Shown one piece after another: positions 32,575-40,471 of a stretch of DNA of 64,000 nt. The notes beneath the pieces are model-generated. The model was not told where the DNA came from. It saw nothing but the letters and a program-made list of their open reading frames with translations, and did no database searches. Position numbers and translations under genes: made by a program. The stretch covers positions 1,191,742 through 1,255,741 of the forward strand of contig NZ_HG315690.1 in assembly GCF_000455345.1 (NCBI RefSeq). The letters run 5' to 3'. The DNA comes from Halopiger goleimassiliensis. Its GTDB lineage: Archaea > Halobacteriota > Halobacteria > Halobacteriales > Natrialbaceae. Position 1 is the stretch's first letter. The number at the start of each line of letters is the position of its first letter.

Positions 32575-34068
32575 TTACCCCGACGCGGCCGTCGGGAGCG
32601 TGAAGTAAAACGTCGTCCCCTCGCCGGGTTCGGAGTCGACCCAGATGTCGCCGCCGTGGTGGTCGACGATCTTGCGACACAGCGAGAGGCCGATGCCGGT
32701 CCCGTCGAACTCGTCGTGCGCGTGGAGCCGGTTGAAGATCTCGAAGATCTGATCGCGGTACGCCGGTTCGATACCGATCCCCTCGTCCGCGACGGCGAAC
32801 ACGCACCGATCGCCCCGTCGCTCGGCCGACACCTCGACGCGCGGCGGTTCGTCGCCGCTGTAGGTGATCGCGTTCGAGAGCAGGTTCGAGAACAGTTGCT
32901 CGAGCTGGCGGGCGTTGCCCTCGACCGACGGTAGCGACTTCGCTTCGATCGCGGCGTCGGTCTCGGCGATCCGTACGCCGAGATCGGTCAGTGCGTCGTC
33001 GACGACGGCGTCGCAGTCGACGGGTTCGAACGAGGAGTCGTCCATGTCGATCCGGGAGTACGTGAGCAATCCGTCCACCATCTCCCGCATGCGATCGGAG
33101 CCGTCTACGGCGAAGTCGATGAACTCTCGAGCCTCCTCGTCCAGATCGTCGGCGTAGCGCGACTCGAGCAGCTGGAGGTAGCTCGAGATCATCCGCAGCG
33201 GCTCCTGCAGGTCGTGGGACGCGACGTACGCGAACCGTTTGAGCCGCTCGTTCGATTCCTCCAGTTCCTCGATGGTATCGTTGAGTTCCGATCGCGCTCG
33301 GGAACGATCGACCAGCGTGTTCAGCATTCGCTCGACGTCTCGAGCGGTCTCCTCCGGTTCGAAGAACTCCTCGGGCGGCGTGTAGTAGAAGTTGTGACAG
33401 ACCGTATCGTCGTAGACCAGGTGCGGATGCGTTCGAATGACGTCGACGAGCATCTCCGCCGGGATCCGGTTGCAGTCGTAGTGACAGAGCGCGATGCAGT
33501 CTTCGCCCTCGAAGAGGTCGTTCACCCGGCTCTCGTAGGCCATGAACTCCTCGATCGTCGCGTGGTCGTCGAGGACGAAGTTCGTGTTGGCGGTGACCCG
33601 GAGTCCAGGATACTCGGCTTTCGCCTCCTCGATGGCGTCGGCGTACACCCCGAGCATGTCGTCGGCGTCGAACCGCCCCGATCGCAGGTAGGTCTCGTCC
33701 AACGTGTGGAACGTCAACTGTCCCGATTCCAGCGCCGCGTCGACGTCGACGGCATCGCCGCGGAGTTGCTCGAGAACCGCATCCGTCGAGAGGTCGTCGA
33801 TGACGTACATCACTCGCTCGCCCTGTTCGATACCCTGTCGAACGAACGGGGCGACCGTCGCGAACCGCTCCTCGCGGCTCCTGTAGAAGAGGGCGATGTG
33901 CTCGCAAGTCTCGAGTTCGTCGAGCCCCTCGAGCGGTTCGACCGTCCCGTCGAACTCCGGACTCGACTGGAGCGCTTCCAGTCCGCTCTCGACCGTCAGC
34001 GACTCGGCGGACGCGAGGGTCGGCCGTCCCGACTCTCGCCTGACACCGTGATCCGACTCGGGATTCAT
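32575..34068 (-). CDS. MEDS-domain sensor histidine kinase
   Basis: A 497-residue soluble sensor kinase. Residues ~45-230 form a MEDS (DcmR-like sensory) domain: HIALFYRSREERFATVAPFV, VMYVIDDLSTD, then CHYDCNRIPAEM. A coiled-coil linker precedes the kinase core: AYVASHDLQEPLRMISSYLQ carries the phospho-His (H-box), LFSNLLSNAITYS is the N-box, and VADEGIGIEP and GTGIGLSLCRKIVDHHGG are the G-boxes. MEDS domains bind hydrocarbon derivatives in some proteins; the ligand here is unknown. The start is the ATG at 34068. No response regulator is adjacent. Confidence 0.88.
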   Translation of the reverse strand: MNPESDHGVRRESGRPTLASAESLTVESGLEALQSSPEFDGTVEPLEGLDELETCEHIALFYRSREERFATVAPFVRQGIEQGERVMYVIDDLSTDAVLEQLRGDAVDVDAALESGQLTFHTLDETYLRSGRFDADDMLGVYADAIEEAKAEYPGLRVTANTNFVLDDHATIEEFMAYESRVNDLFEGEDCIALCHYDCNRIPAEMLVDVIRTHPHLVYDDTVCHNFYYTPPEEFFEPEETARDVERMLNTLVDRSRARSELNDTIEELEESNERLKRFAYVASHDLQEPLRMISSYLQLLESRYADDLDEEAREFIDFAVDGSDRMREMVDGLLTYSRIDMDDSSFEPVDCDAVVDDALTDLGVRIAETDAAIEAKSLPSVEGNARQLEQLFSNLLSNAITYSGDEPPRVEVSAERRGDRCVFAVADEGIGIEPAYRDQIFEIFNRLHAHDEFDGTGIGLSLCRKIVDHHGGDIWVDSEPGEGTTFYFTLPTAASG

Positions 34069-34247
34069 TATCACGTAGAGGGAAGGAACCGATAAGTAGC
34101 CTTCGCCGGTCGTCCGATTACGACGGTCCCTCGACGACAGAAGAGCGGCTCCCCAGTGGACGCACAGCACCTACTCGAGTCGACACCAGCGGTACATCAG
34201 CCACGTTCTGAAAAACGTTTAACAGGATGCGCGGGGGAGAACGACGC

Positions 34248-34670
34248 ATGGAACGATCGATCCGCGATACCGCCCTCGGAGTCCTCGTCGGTGCCGCAAT
34301 CGCCGGCGGACTGTACTGGGTCGGAGACGCCGTCAGTCTCGCGCTCGTTGCCGGGCTGTGCTGGGCCGTCGGGGGCAAACTCACGCTCCTGATCGGCGAC
34401 CGGTTTCCGGCCTACGCCACGGGCGAGTCCTGGGCCGACAAACGGTGGACGGGACTGAGTGTCGGCCTCGTCACGCTCGCTGCGTTCGTCGGGGTGAGTC
34501 CGTACCTGCCGATCTCGAGCGAACTACGCCTCGGACTCGGCTTCCTCGTCGTCGGTGCCGGGCTGGTCGCGTACGCGGCGGGCACGCTCGCCGTGCTGGA
34601 GCGCGTGGACGGAGACGCAGACGCCGCGTCCGCGCCTCGAGACTCACCAAGGGCGACGAGTGGCGATTGA
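34248..34670 (+). CDS. Small membrane protein, unknown function
   Basis: A 140-residue protein with four hydrophobic segments (about residues 6-25, 26-42, 68-84 and 94-120) and a soluble acidic tail. No motif is recognised. The ATG at 34248 is preferred over 34227 because a TATA-like CGTTTAAC at 34216-34223 lies ~28 nt upstream of it, giving a leaderless transcript. It converges on the sulfurtransferase gene. Confidence 0.68.
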   Translation: MERSIRDTALGVLVGAAIAGGLYWVGDAVSLALVAGLCWAVGGKLTLLIGDRFPAYATGESWADKRWTGLSVGLVTLAAFVGVSPYLPISSELRLGLGFLVVGAGLVAYAAGTLAVLERVDGDADAASAPRDSPRATSGD

Positions 34671-34691
34671 CGTCGATCGCGACGGGACGAG

Positions 34692-35579
34692 TTACTCGGC
34701 CTCGCCGGTTTCGATCGGCGCGCGGACGAGGTTGCCCCACTCGGTCCAGGAGCCGTCGTAGTTCTCGACGTCGTCGAAGCCGAGCAGTTCGTGGAGCACG
34801 TACCACTCGATCGAGGAACGTTCGCCGACGCGGCAGTAGGTGACGACGGACTGGTTCTCGTCGATACCGACGTCCTCGTAGAGCTGGCGGAGTTCGTCGG
34901 GGTCTTTGAACGTGCCGTCGTCGTTCAACACCGTCGTCGTCGGCACGTTCTTCGCACCGGGGATGTGGCCGCCACGCTGGGCGGTCTCCTGGAGGCCCTC
35001 GGGGGCGATGACCTCGCCGGTGAACTCCTCTGGCGAGCGGACGTCGACCAGCGGGACGCCCGACTCGATGGCCTGATCGACGTCGCTCTTGTACGCGCGG
35101 ATGTTCTCGAAGGGGCCGCGAGCGGTGTACTCCTGGGCGGAGAAGTCGGGTTCGTCGGTCGTCAGCGGATAGTCGTTCTCGACCCAGTAGGGCTTCCCGC
35201 CGTCGATGACGCGGACATCCTCGTGGCCGAAGTACTTGTACTCCCAGTAGGCAAACAGCGCGAACCAGTTGGGGACGCGGCCGCCGCCGTAGAGGACGAC
35301 CGTCGAGTCCTCGGTGATCCCCGCCTCGGCGTTCAGTTGCTCGAACGCCTCCTTGTCGAGAATGTCGCGGGTCACCGGGTCGCTCAGGTCTTCCTCCCAG
35401 TCGAAGAAGATCGCTCCCGGAATGTGGCCCTCCTCGTAGGGCGTATACTCCGAGTCGGCCGTGACCGTCGGGTTGTTCACCTCGAGCAGTCGGTACTCCG
35501 GATCGTCGGACTGGAACTCGTCGAGGCGCTCCTCTACCCACTCCGCCGTGACGAGCGCGTCGGTATCGTGTGCTGTCAT
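34692..35579 (-). CDS. Sulfurtransferase with two rhodanese domains
   Basis: A 295-residue tandem-rhodanese protein of the thiosulfate/3-mercaptopyruvate sulfurtransferase type. The active site is in the C-terminal domain: SVVTYCRVGERSSIEWYVL, with CRVGERSS as the sulfur-carrying loop. The N-terminal domain has YGGGRVPNWF at the matching place and is inactive, as usual. It moves sulfane sulfur from thiosulfate or a similar donor. A TATA-like CTCTTATG lies ~30 nt upstream, and an 18-bp palindrome lies just beyond it at 35634-35651. Confidence 0.9.
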   Translation of the reverse strand: MTAHDTDALVTAEWVEERLDEFQSDDPEYRLLEVNNPTVTADSEYTPYEEGHIPGAIFFDWEEDLSDPVTRDILDKEAFEQLNAEAGITEDSTVVLYGGGRVPNWFALFAYWEYKYFGHEDVRVIDGGKPYWVENDYPLTTDEPDFSAQEYTARGPFENIRAYKSDVDQAIESGVPLVDVRSPEEFTGEVIAPEGLQETAQRGGHIPGAKNVPTTTVLNDDGTFKDPDELRQLYEDVGIDENQSVVTYCRVGERSSIEWYVLHELLGFDDVENYDGSWTEWGNLVRAPIETGEAE

Positions 35580-35633
35580 ACGCTCACTTCTACGAACGCC
35601 TCCCCCATAAGAGTGTCATAACTGGAACATCTC

Positions 35634-35651
35634 ACCGTCATCGATGACGGT
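35634..35651. promoter_or_regulatory. 18-bp perfect palindrome upstream of the sulfurtransferase gene
   Basis: ACCGTCATCGATGACGGT is fully self-complementary. It starts 55 bp before the sulfurtransferase ATG and ~20 bp upstream of its TATA-like box, the usual place for an activator site. The binding protein is unknown. Confidence 0.45.
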
Positions 35652-35855
35652 CGCCTCGAGCGCCCTCCGTCGGCACACCCGACCAGACCGACGCCAGCGA
35701 GGGTTCCCCGGGAGCCGTCCCGTCTCGAGCAGGGGAGAAACTTGCCGGTCGCGGGAAAGCGGAGGGGTCAGCCGTTCCAGTTCGGCCCGGAACGGGTTCA
35801 GGCCGACCGTGTATCCCCGTGTGAGGGGGTCGACCGTCGGAAACCGGTCGGGAGA

Positions 35856-37979
35856 CTACCGGGCCTCCGCGAGTTCCTCGAGCGCCTCGGGGTTCTCGAT
35901 GCTGCTCATGTCACCGAGATCCTCGCCGGTGTAGGTCGCCTCGATGGCGCGGCGGATGATCTTGCCCGACTGGGTTTTCGGGAACTCGTCGACGAACAGT
36001 ACCTCGCGCGGGCGGAACGGCTTGCCCAGTTCCTCGCCGACCTGGGCGCGCAGTTCCTCCCGGAGGTCCTCGGATTCCTCGTAGCCGTCCTCGAGGACGA
36101 CGTAGGTGACGACCGCCGTGCCGGTGGTGTCGTCCGGCGCGCCGATCGCGGCGGCCTGGTTGACCGCCTCGTGGTCGATCAGCGCGCCCTCGACCTCGGC
36201 GGGACCGACCTTGCGGCCGGCGACGTTGAGCACGTCGTCGGCGCGACCGTGGAGGAACCAGAAGCCGTCCTCGTCCTTCTGGGCCCAGTCGCCGTGGTCC
36301 CACAGCGGCGGGTCCTCGAACGTCGACCAGTACTCGTTCAGGTAGCGCTCGTCGCCGCTCCACAGGGACTTGGTCATCGAGGGACAGGAGTCGCGGGCGA
36401 CGAGATAACCGCGCTCGTGGTCCTCTTTGACCGAGTTCCCGTTCTGGTCGACGATGTCGATGTCCATTCCGAGGCCGGGGCCGCCGAGCGTGCAAGGTTT
36501 CAGCGGCTGGTTCGGCATCGGCATCAGGAAGCAGCCGCAGATCTCGGTGCCGCCGGAGATGTTGACGATCGGGCACTCGCCGTTCCCGACGCGCTCGTAG
36601 AACCACCGCCAGGACTCGGGGTCCCACGGCTCGCCGGTCGAACCCAGGATGCGGAGCGAGGAGAGGTCGTGGCCCTCGAGCCACTCGTCGTCTCCGGCTC
36701 CGCCGGAGCCGGATGGCTCGTCAGACGTAGTCTGACGCTCGCCGTGCTTTCGGAGCGCGCGGATCGCCGTCGGGGAGATGCCGAACTGCGTCAGTTCGTG
36801 CCGGTCGATCATCTCCCAGAACCGATCCGGCTGGGGGTGGTCGGGTGCGCCCTCGTACATGAATACCGTCCCGCCGAAGGTGTGGGTACCGATCAGCGTC
36901 CACGGCCCCATCATCCAGCCGATGTCCGACACCCAGAAGAACCGATCCGCGGGCTTGAGATCCATCCCGAAGTAGACCTCCTTCGCACACTGGACCTGCA
37001 CGCCGGCGTGCGTGTGGACGATCCCCTTCGGCTTGCCCGTCGTCCCCGACGAGTACAGCAACAGCGACTCCTGGCTCGAGTCGAGCGACTTCGTCTCGTA
37101 CTCGTCGTCCGCCGTCTCGACGGCCTCGGCCCACCACTCGTCGCGCCCGTCGTCCCACGGAATCTCGTGTTCGCTCCGGGGAGTACTCGAGCCAAGTCGG
37201 TCGTAAACGATCGTGTGCTCGACGTGGCCGGCCTGTTCGACGGCCTCGTCGGCCGCGGACTTGAGGAAGACGGGGTCGCCCCGACGGTAGAAGCCGTCGC
37301 CGGTGAACAGGACCGAACACTCGGAATCCTCGATCCGGGTGGCGGCGGCGTCGACGCCGAAGCCCGAGAAGATGGGGACCGCGATCGCCCCGACCTTGAG
37401 ACAGCCGTAGAGGATCGAGACGACCTCCGGCACCATCGGCATGTACAGCCCCACGGTGTCGCCCGTCTCGATCCCGCGGGCCTCGAGCGCGTTCGCCACC
37501 TGATTCGCCTGCCGGTGGAGTTCGTGGTAGGTGACCTCCCGGACTTCGCCGTCTTCGCCCTCCCAGATCGTGGCGACCGTGTTGCGCCGCTCGTCGTCGA
37601 CTTCGGCGTGGCGGTCGACGACGTTGTGGGCGACGTTGAGTTTACCGCCGACGTACCAGTCGGTGAACTGCGGACCGCCTCGGCTCGCGGTTTCACCGCT
37701 CGCATCGTCCGGGGCGCGTCGCGCCCCGCTGTCGTCGCGGACCTCGTCGTACGCCTCGTAGAACTCGATGTCGAGGTAGTCGACCACCTCGTCCCAGAAC
37801 CACTCGATCCCCGACGCCTCGACCCCCTCGAGGTCGGTGGTCGTCCGCTCGATCAGCTCCTCGTAGTCGTCGATCCCGTACTCCCGCATGAACGCCGCGA
37901 TATTCGTCGACTCGGCGAACTCCGGGTCCGGTTCGTGGACGATCTCGTCGACGTCCTCGAGCGCGGTGGATCCTGACAT
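35856..37979 (-). CDS. Acetyl/acyl-CoA synthetase (AMP-forming), with two hairpin-encoded insertions
   Basis: A 707-residue ANL-superfamily ligase of the acetyl-CoA synthetase type. The AMP-binding motif is LLLYSSGTTGKPKGIVHTHA, with WVSDIGWMMGPWTL, NISGGTEICGCF, GDWAQKDEDGFWFLHGRADD and the C-terminal PKTQSGKIIRRA (catalytic Lys). It converts a short-chain acid, CoA and ATP to acyl-CoA. Two low-complexity segments, SGARRAPDDASGETASRGG near residue 83 and TTSDEPSGSGGAGDD near residue 418, are coded by hairpin DNA and look inserted. The upstream gene, 10 bases away, is a 3-hydroxybutyrate-type dehydrogenase, so the pair may handle hydroxybutyrate or its products. Confidence 0.9.
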   Translation of the reverse strand: MSGSTALEDVDEIVHEPDPEFAESTNIAAFMREYGIDDYEELIERTTTDLEGVEASGIEWFWDEVVDYLDIEFYEAYDEVRDDSGARRAPDDASGETASRGGPQFTDWYVGGKLNVAHNVVDRHAEVDDERRNTVATIWEGEDGEVREVTYHELHRQANQVANALEARGIETGDTVGLYMPMVPEVVSILYGCLKVGAIAVPIFSGFGVDAAATRIEDSECSVLFTGDGFYRRGDPVFLKSAADEAVEQAGHVEHTIVYDRLGSSTPRSEHEIPWDDGRDEWWAEAVETADDEYETKSLDSSQESLLLYSSGTTGKPKGIVHTHAGVQVQCAKEVYFGMDLKPADRFFWVSDIGWMMGPWTLIGTHTFGGTVFMYEGAPDHPQPDRFWEMIDRHELTQFGISPTAIRALRKHGERQTTSDEPSGSGGAGDDEWLEGHDLSSLRILGSTGEPWDPESWRWFYERVGNGECPIVNISGGTEICGCFLMPMPNQPLKPCTLGGPGLGMDIDIVDQNGNSVKEDHERGYLVARDSCPSMTKSLWSGDERYLNEYWSTFEDPPLWDHGDWAQKDEDGFWFLHGRADDVLNVAGRKVGPAEVEGALIDHEAVNQAAAIGAPDDTTGTAVVTYVVLEDGYEESEDLREELRAQVGEELGKPFRPREVLFVDEFPKTQSGKIIRRAIEATYTGEDLGDMSSIENPEALEELAEAR
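36693..36737. repeat. Paired perfect hairpins inside the CoA ligase gene (first site)
   Basis: Hairpin 1: TCCGGCTCC (36693-36701), loop GCC, GGAGCCGGA (36705-36713). Hairpin 2: CGTCAGAC (36719-36726), loop GTA, GTCTGACG (36730-36737). Five bases separate them. They encode the segment TTSDEPSGSGGAGD and keep the frame. Confidence 0.75.
37687..37728. repeat. Paired hairpins inside the CoA ligase gene (second site)
   Basis: Hairpin 1: GCGGT (37687-37691), loop TTC, ACCGC (37695-37699). Hairpin 2: CGGGGCGC (37710-37717), loop GTC, GCGCCCCG (37721-37728). Ten bases separate them. They encode the segment SGARRAPDDASGETAS. Confidence 0.6.
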
Positions 37980-37989
37980 ATCGATACAC

Positions 37990-38847
37990 CTATTCGTACG
38001 TAAGGGTCATACCCCCATCAAACAACAGGTCGCCGCCGTCGAGGTGGCGACCCAGGTCCGAGAAGCCGAGCAGGAACAGGTTGGCGACGTCGACCGGTTC
38101 CATCATCTCCTTGACGCGGGACTGGCCGAGCATCACGTCCTGAATCACCTCCTCGACCGAGATGCCGCGCTGTTCGGCGGTGTCCTCGAGCTGGTTCGTC
38201 ACCAGCGGCGTCTTCACGTAGCCGGTGCTGATCGAGAACGAGCGAATCTCGCCGTCACCCTCGGCGGCGATAGACTGGGTGAGCCCGCGCAGGCCGAACT
38301 TCGAGACGTTGTAGGCGACCTTGTCGCTGGTGACGTAGTGGCCGTGGACCGACGCCATGTTGCCGACACAGCCGCGACCGTCCTCGGTCTCCCGGAAGTG
38401 GGGGATACAGCGCTTCGAGAGGTACAGCGGCGCGCGGAGCATGATCCGGTGCATCCGGTCGTAGGCCGCCATCGGGAACTCCTCGATCGAGTCGATGTGC
38501 TGGATGCCGGCGACGTTCGCGAGATACTTGACGTCCCCCAGATCGGCGGCGCGGTCGACGATCCGCTCGATGTCGTCGTCGACCGTCAGATCGCCGCCGA
38601 TCGGTTCGATCGTCCCCTCGAGGTCCAGTTCCGTACCGCGCGCGCTGGTCTCCTCGAGGCCCTCCTCGTCGACATCCGTGGCGGCGACCGTGAGCCCGTT
38701 TCCGGCGGCGACGAGGGCGGTCGCACGCCCGATGCCGGAGCCCGCGCCGGTCACGAGACAGACGTTTCGATCGGTGAACGAGTCGTCGTCGATGCGGTGG
38801 ATGTCGTCCTGCGATACGGACGGCGGCGTGACCTGATCCTGCGCCAT
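37990..38847 (-). CDS. Short-chain dehydrogenase, 3-hydroxybutyrate dehydrogenase-like
   Basis: A 285-residue SDR. The NAD-binding motif is VCLVTGAGSGIGRATALVAA, then YLANVAGIQHI, and the catalytic SxnYxxxK is in MASVHGHYVTSDKVAYNVSK. The C-terminal TPLVTNQLEDTAEQRGISVE matches 3-hydroxybutyrate dehydrogenases, which interconvert 3-hydroxybutyrate and acetoacetate. I chose the ATG at 38847 (MAQDQV) since upstream frames are unlike protein. It is first in a two-gene operon with the CoA ligase and divergent from a Bat-like regulator. Confidence 0.85.
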   Translation of the reverse strand: MAQDQVTPPSVSQDDIHRIDDDSFTDRNVCLVTGAGSGIGRATALVAAGNGLTVAATDVDEEGLEETSARGTELDLEGTIEPIGGDLTVDDDIERIVDRAADLGDVKYLANVAGIQHIDSIEEFPMAAYDRMHRIMLRAPLYLSKRCIPHFRETEDGRGCVGNMASVHGHYVTSDKVAYNVSKFGLRGLTQSIAAEGDGEIRSFSISTGYVKTPLVTNQLEDTAEQRGISVEEVIQDVMLGQSRVKEMMEPVDVANLFLLGFSDLGRHLDGGDLLFDGGMTLTYE

Positions 38848-39036
38848 ATGTAGTGGAACGTGAACTCGTATCACGCTAAACGCGGCCGTTAACATATCAA
38901 CGCCGTCCCCCGCGAGGCGACGCGGCCCCGAACCACCGCCGTTCCCTCCTGACGGCCTCCCCCGACCAACACCGTCGGCATCCGTCAGTCCGCGACACCG
39001 TCCTTCGCTCCGACCCGTTTCCCACAAATTAATTGG

Positions 39037-39055
39037 ACAAGTATTAAGCCCTTGT
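39037..39055. promoter_or_regulatory. Inverted repeat in the dehydrogenase / regulator divergent promoter
   Basis: ACAAG (39037-39041) and CTTGT (39051-39055) flank TATTAAGCC, in an AT-rich island just before the regulator ATG at 39075. The island also contains AAATTAATT. It is a plausible operator and promoter core, but the arms are short. Confidence 0.3.
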
Positions 39056-39074
39056 ATGGTAATCTCCCACAACC

Positions 39075-39797
39075 ATGATCGATCTCGATATCGACATGCG
39101 GCAGTACGACTGCCCGTTCATCGACACGACGGACGACGTCGATATCGTCTTCTCGGCGGTGCAATGGCAACTCGACACGGGCGACGAACAACTCGAGACG
39201 CGCCTGATCGCCAGGGGGGAGTCGACGGGGGCGCTCGAGGACGGCCTCCGGACGCTCCGGGACCACCCGAACATGAACGAGTGTTACATCCTCACGAAAC
39301 GGGAGAACGTCGCCGAGATCGGGACGACGATCGAGCAGACGAACGCGATGGAGACGATCCAGCGCAACGGCGGCTACATCACCGGCCCCTTCCGCATCGA
39401 GAAGGGGCGCGAGCGCTGGCACGTCGGCTTCGACGACGACGAGGACGAGGACCACGCGCTGGCCGACCTCGAGCGCCACAACGACTACCACGTCGAGGAC
39501 CGCGACCAGTTCGGCGCGACGACGCTGTTCGACCTGCTCGAGAACTCCGACAGCGCGATGACCCTGCTCGAGGGCTGTCGCTCCCTGACCGAGACCGAGC
39601 GCGAGACGTTCGAGGTCGCCGCCCAGCGGGGCTACTACGAGACGCCCCGCGACACGACGCTCGAGGACCTCGCCGCCCACTTCGACGTCTCGAAGACCGC
39701 CGTCTCCATGAACCTCCGGCGCAGCGAGCGCAAGCTCCTCCAGGGCGCGCTCACCGCGCTCGAGGAGCTGGACAACCGGGAACCGCTCGAGAACTGA
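39075..39797 (+). CDS. Bat-like HTH-10 transcriptional regulator
   Basis: A 240-residue regulator. Residues ~1-165 form a sensor region. The HTH_10 domain begins near residue 178: SLTETERETFEVAAQRGYYE, then TTLEDLAAHFDVSKTAVSMN, which is the helix-turn-helix. It is complete, unlike the Bat-like gene at the window start. Its divergent position beside the hydroxybutyrate dehydrogenase and CoA ligase operon suggests that it controls those genes. The signal it senses is unknown. Confidence 0.83.
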   Translation: MIDLDIDMRQYDCPFIDTTDDVDIVFSAVQWQLDTGDEQLETRLIARGESTGALEDGLRTLRDHPNMNECYILTKRENVAEIGTTIEQTNAMETIQRNGGYITGPFRIEKGRERWHVGFDDDEDEDHALADLERHNDYHVEDRDQFGATTLFDLLENSDSAMTLLEGCRSLTETERETFEVAAQRGYYETPRDTTLEDLAAHFDVSKTAVSMNLRRSERKLLQGALTALEELDNREPLEN

Positions 39798-39925
39798 GTT
39801 CGTCGATCGAAACCGCCAGTCGTCGGTTCCGCTCCGTTCATCGCACGATTTCGGGTGAGGATGTATCGCGGATGGAAACGGAACGATCGAGGAGCGACCG
39901 TTGGCAACTGGATCGAGAATACATT

Positions 39926-40037
39926 GAAAGCCCCCGGCCGTCTCGAGTCGGGGGACTCGCTGCGCGCCTCGGTCTCCGACCTGCGGTGCTTGCGTCGCCC
40001 GCCTTCCTCGAGACGGCCGGCCCCTTTCAGTCCCACC
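39926..40037 (-). repeat. Structured element A (GTGGGACTGAAAG...GGGCTTTC)
   Basis: On the minus strand it starts GGTGGGACTGAAAGGGGC and ends GGGGGCTTTC. Its two 22-base arms (39926-39947 and 40007-40028) pair at 19 positions around a 59-base loop. It shares its start and end motifs with element B on the other strand. Confidence 0.6.
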
Positions 40038-40213
40038 CGAGCCCTCTTCCTCCCCAACCGGCTCGCTCACTTCGTTCGCTCGCCCCTCGCGAGTAAGCGA
40101 GACGTTCTCGCATCTGCTCGAACATCTCGCCAGCGCGCCAGATGGCCGGGAGCACGCCTCCGCGCCTACTGCATGGAGGCGTGCGACCCGGGGAAGGGCA
40201 GGGTGCGGTCCCT

Positions 40214-40325
40214 GGTGGACTGAAAGGGCGAGCCGCTGTGGCGTTTCATATAGTCGCCTCAGCGACCCCTATCCGCGCAAGCGCGGATATGTCGCTGAGC
40301 GACCGCCACAGCGGCGAGGGCTTTC
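40214..40325 (+). repeat. Structured element B (GTGGACTGAAAG...GGGCTTTC)
   Basis: It starts GGTGGACTGAAAGGGCG and ends GCGAGGGCTTTC. The 22-base arms (40222-40243 and 40304-40325) pair through GAAAG and CCGCTGTGGCG. Inside are three nested hairpins: GTCGC/GCGAC, TATCCGCGC/GCGCGGATA, and GTCGC/GCGAC. Its length of 112 bases equals that of element A. Confidence 0.6.
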
Positions 40326-40471
40326 GAGGTGTTCGACGTTCGAGTTCCCGCTGCTCACGAAAATCGCATCACCGTCTCGATCGAGAGGTGATCAATCCCC
40401 ACCCGAAATCGTGCACGATAACGACGGCGTACCGAGGAGGCGACGAGCCGTACCCCGACCGCGTCGAAACG

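Larger units (their letters stand above)
39798..40471. other. Structured non-coding interval with two divergent elements
   Basis: About 670 bases without a convincing gene. Two stem-loop elements lie back to back (39926-40037 and 40214-40325). Between them is a further strong stem: GCACGCCTCC (40153-40162) with GGAGGCGTGC (40176-40185), extended by CCGGG/CCCGG after small bulges. Frames through the region are arginine-, serine- and proline-rich. The region probably encodes structured RNA or consists of mobile or palindromic repeats; neither is proven. Confidence 0.5.

Noticed and set aside
35742-37976. Long open frame antisense to the CoA ligase gene
   Set aside because: The sense strand encodes a full AMP-forming ligase with all motifs; the antisense product has no recognisable domain.
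40022-40228. GTGG(G)ACTGAAAG motif as a possible CRISPR repeat or repeat-like antitoxin RNA
   Set aside because: Only two copies, in opposite orientation, no spacers, no cas genes; similarity is limited to a few bases of the repeat tag.
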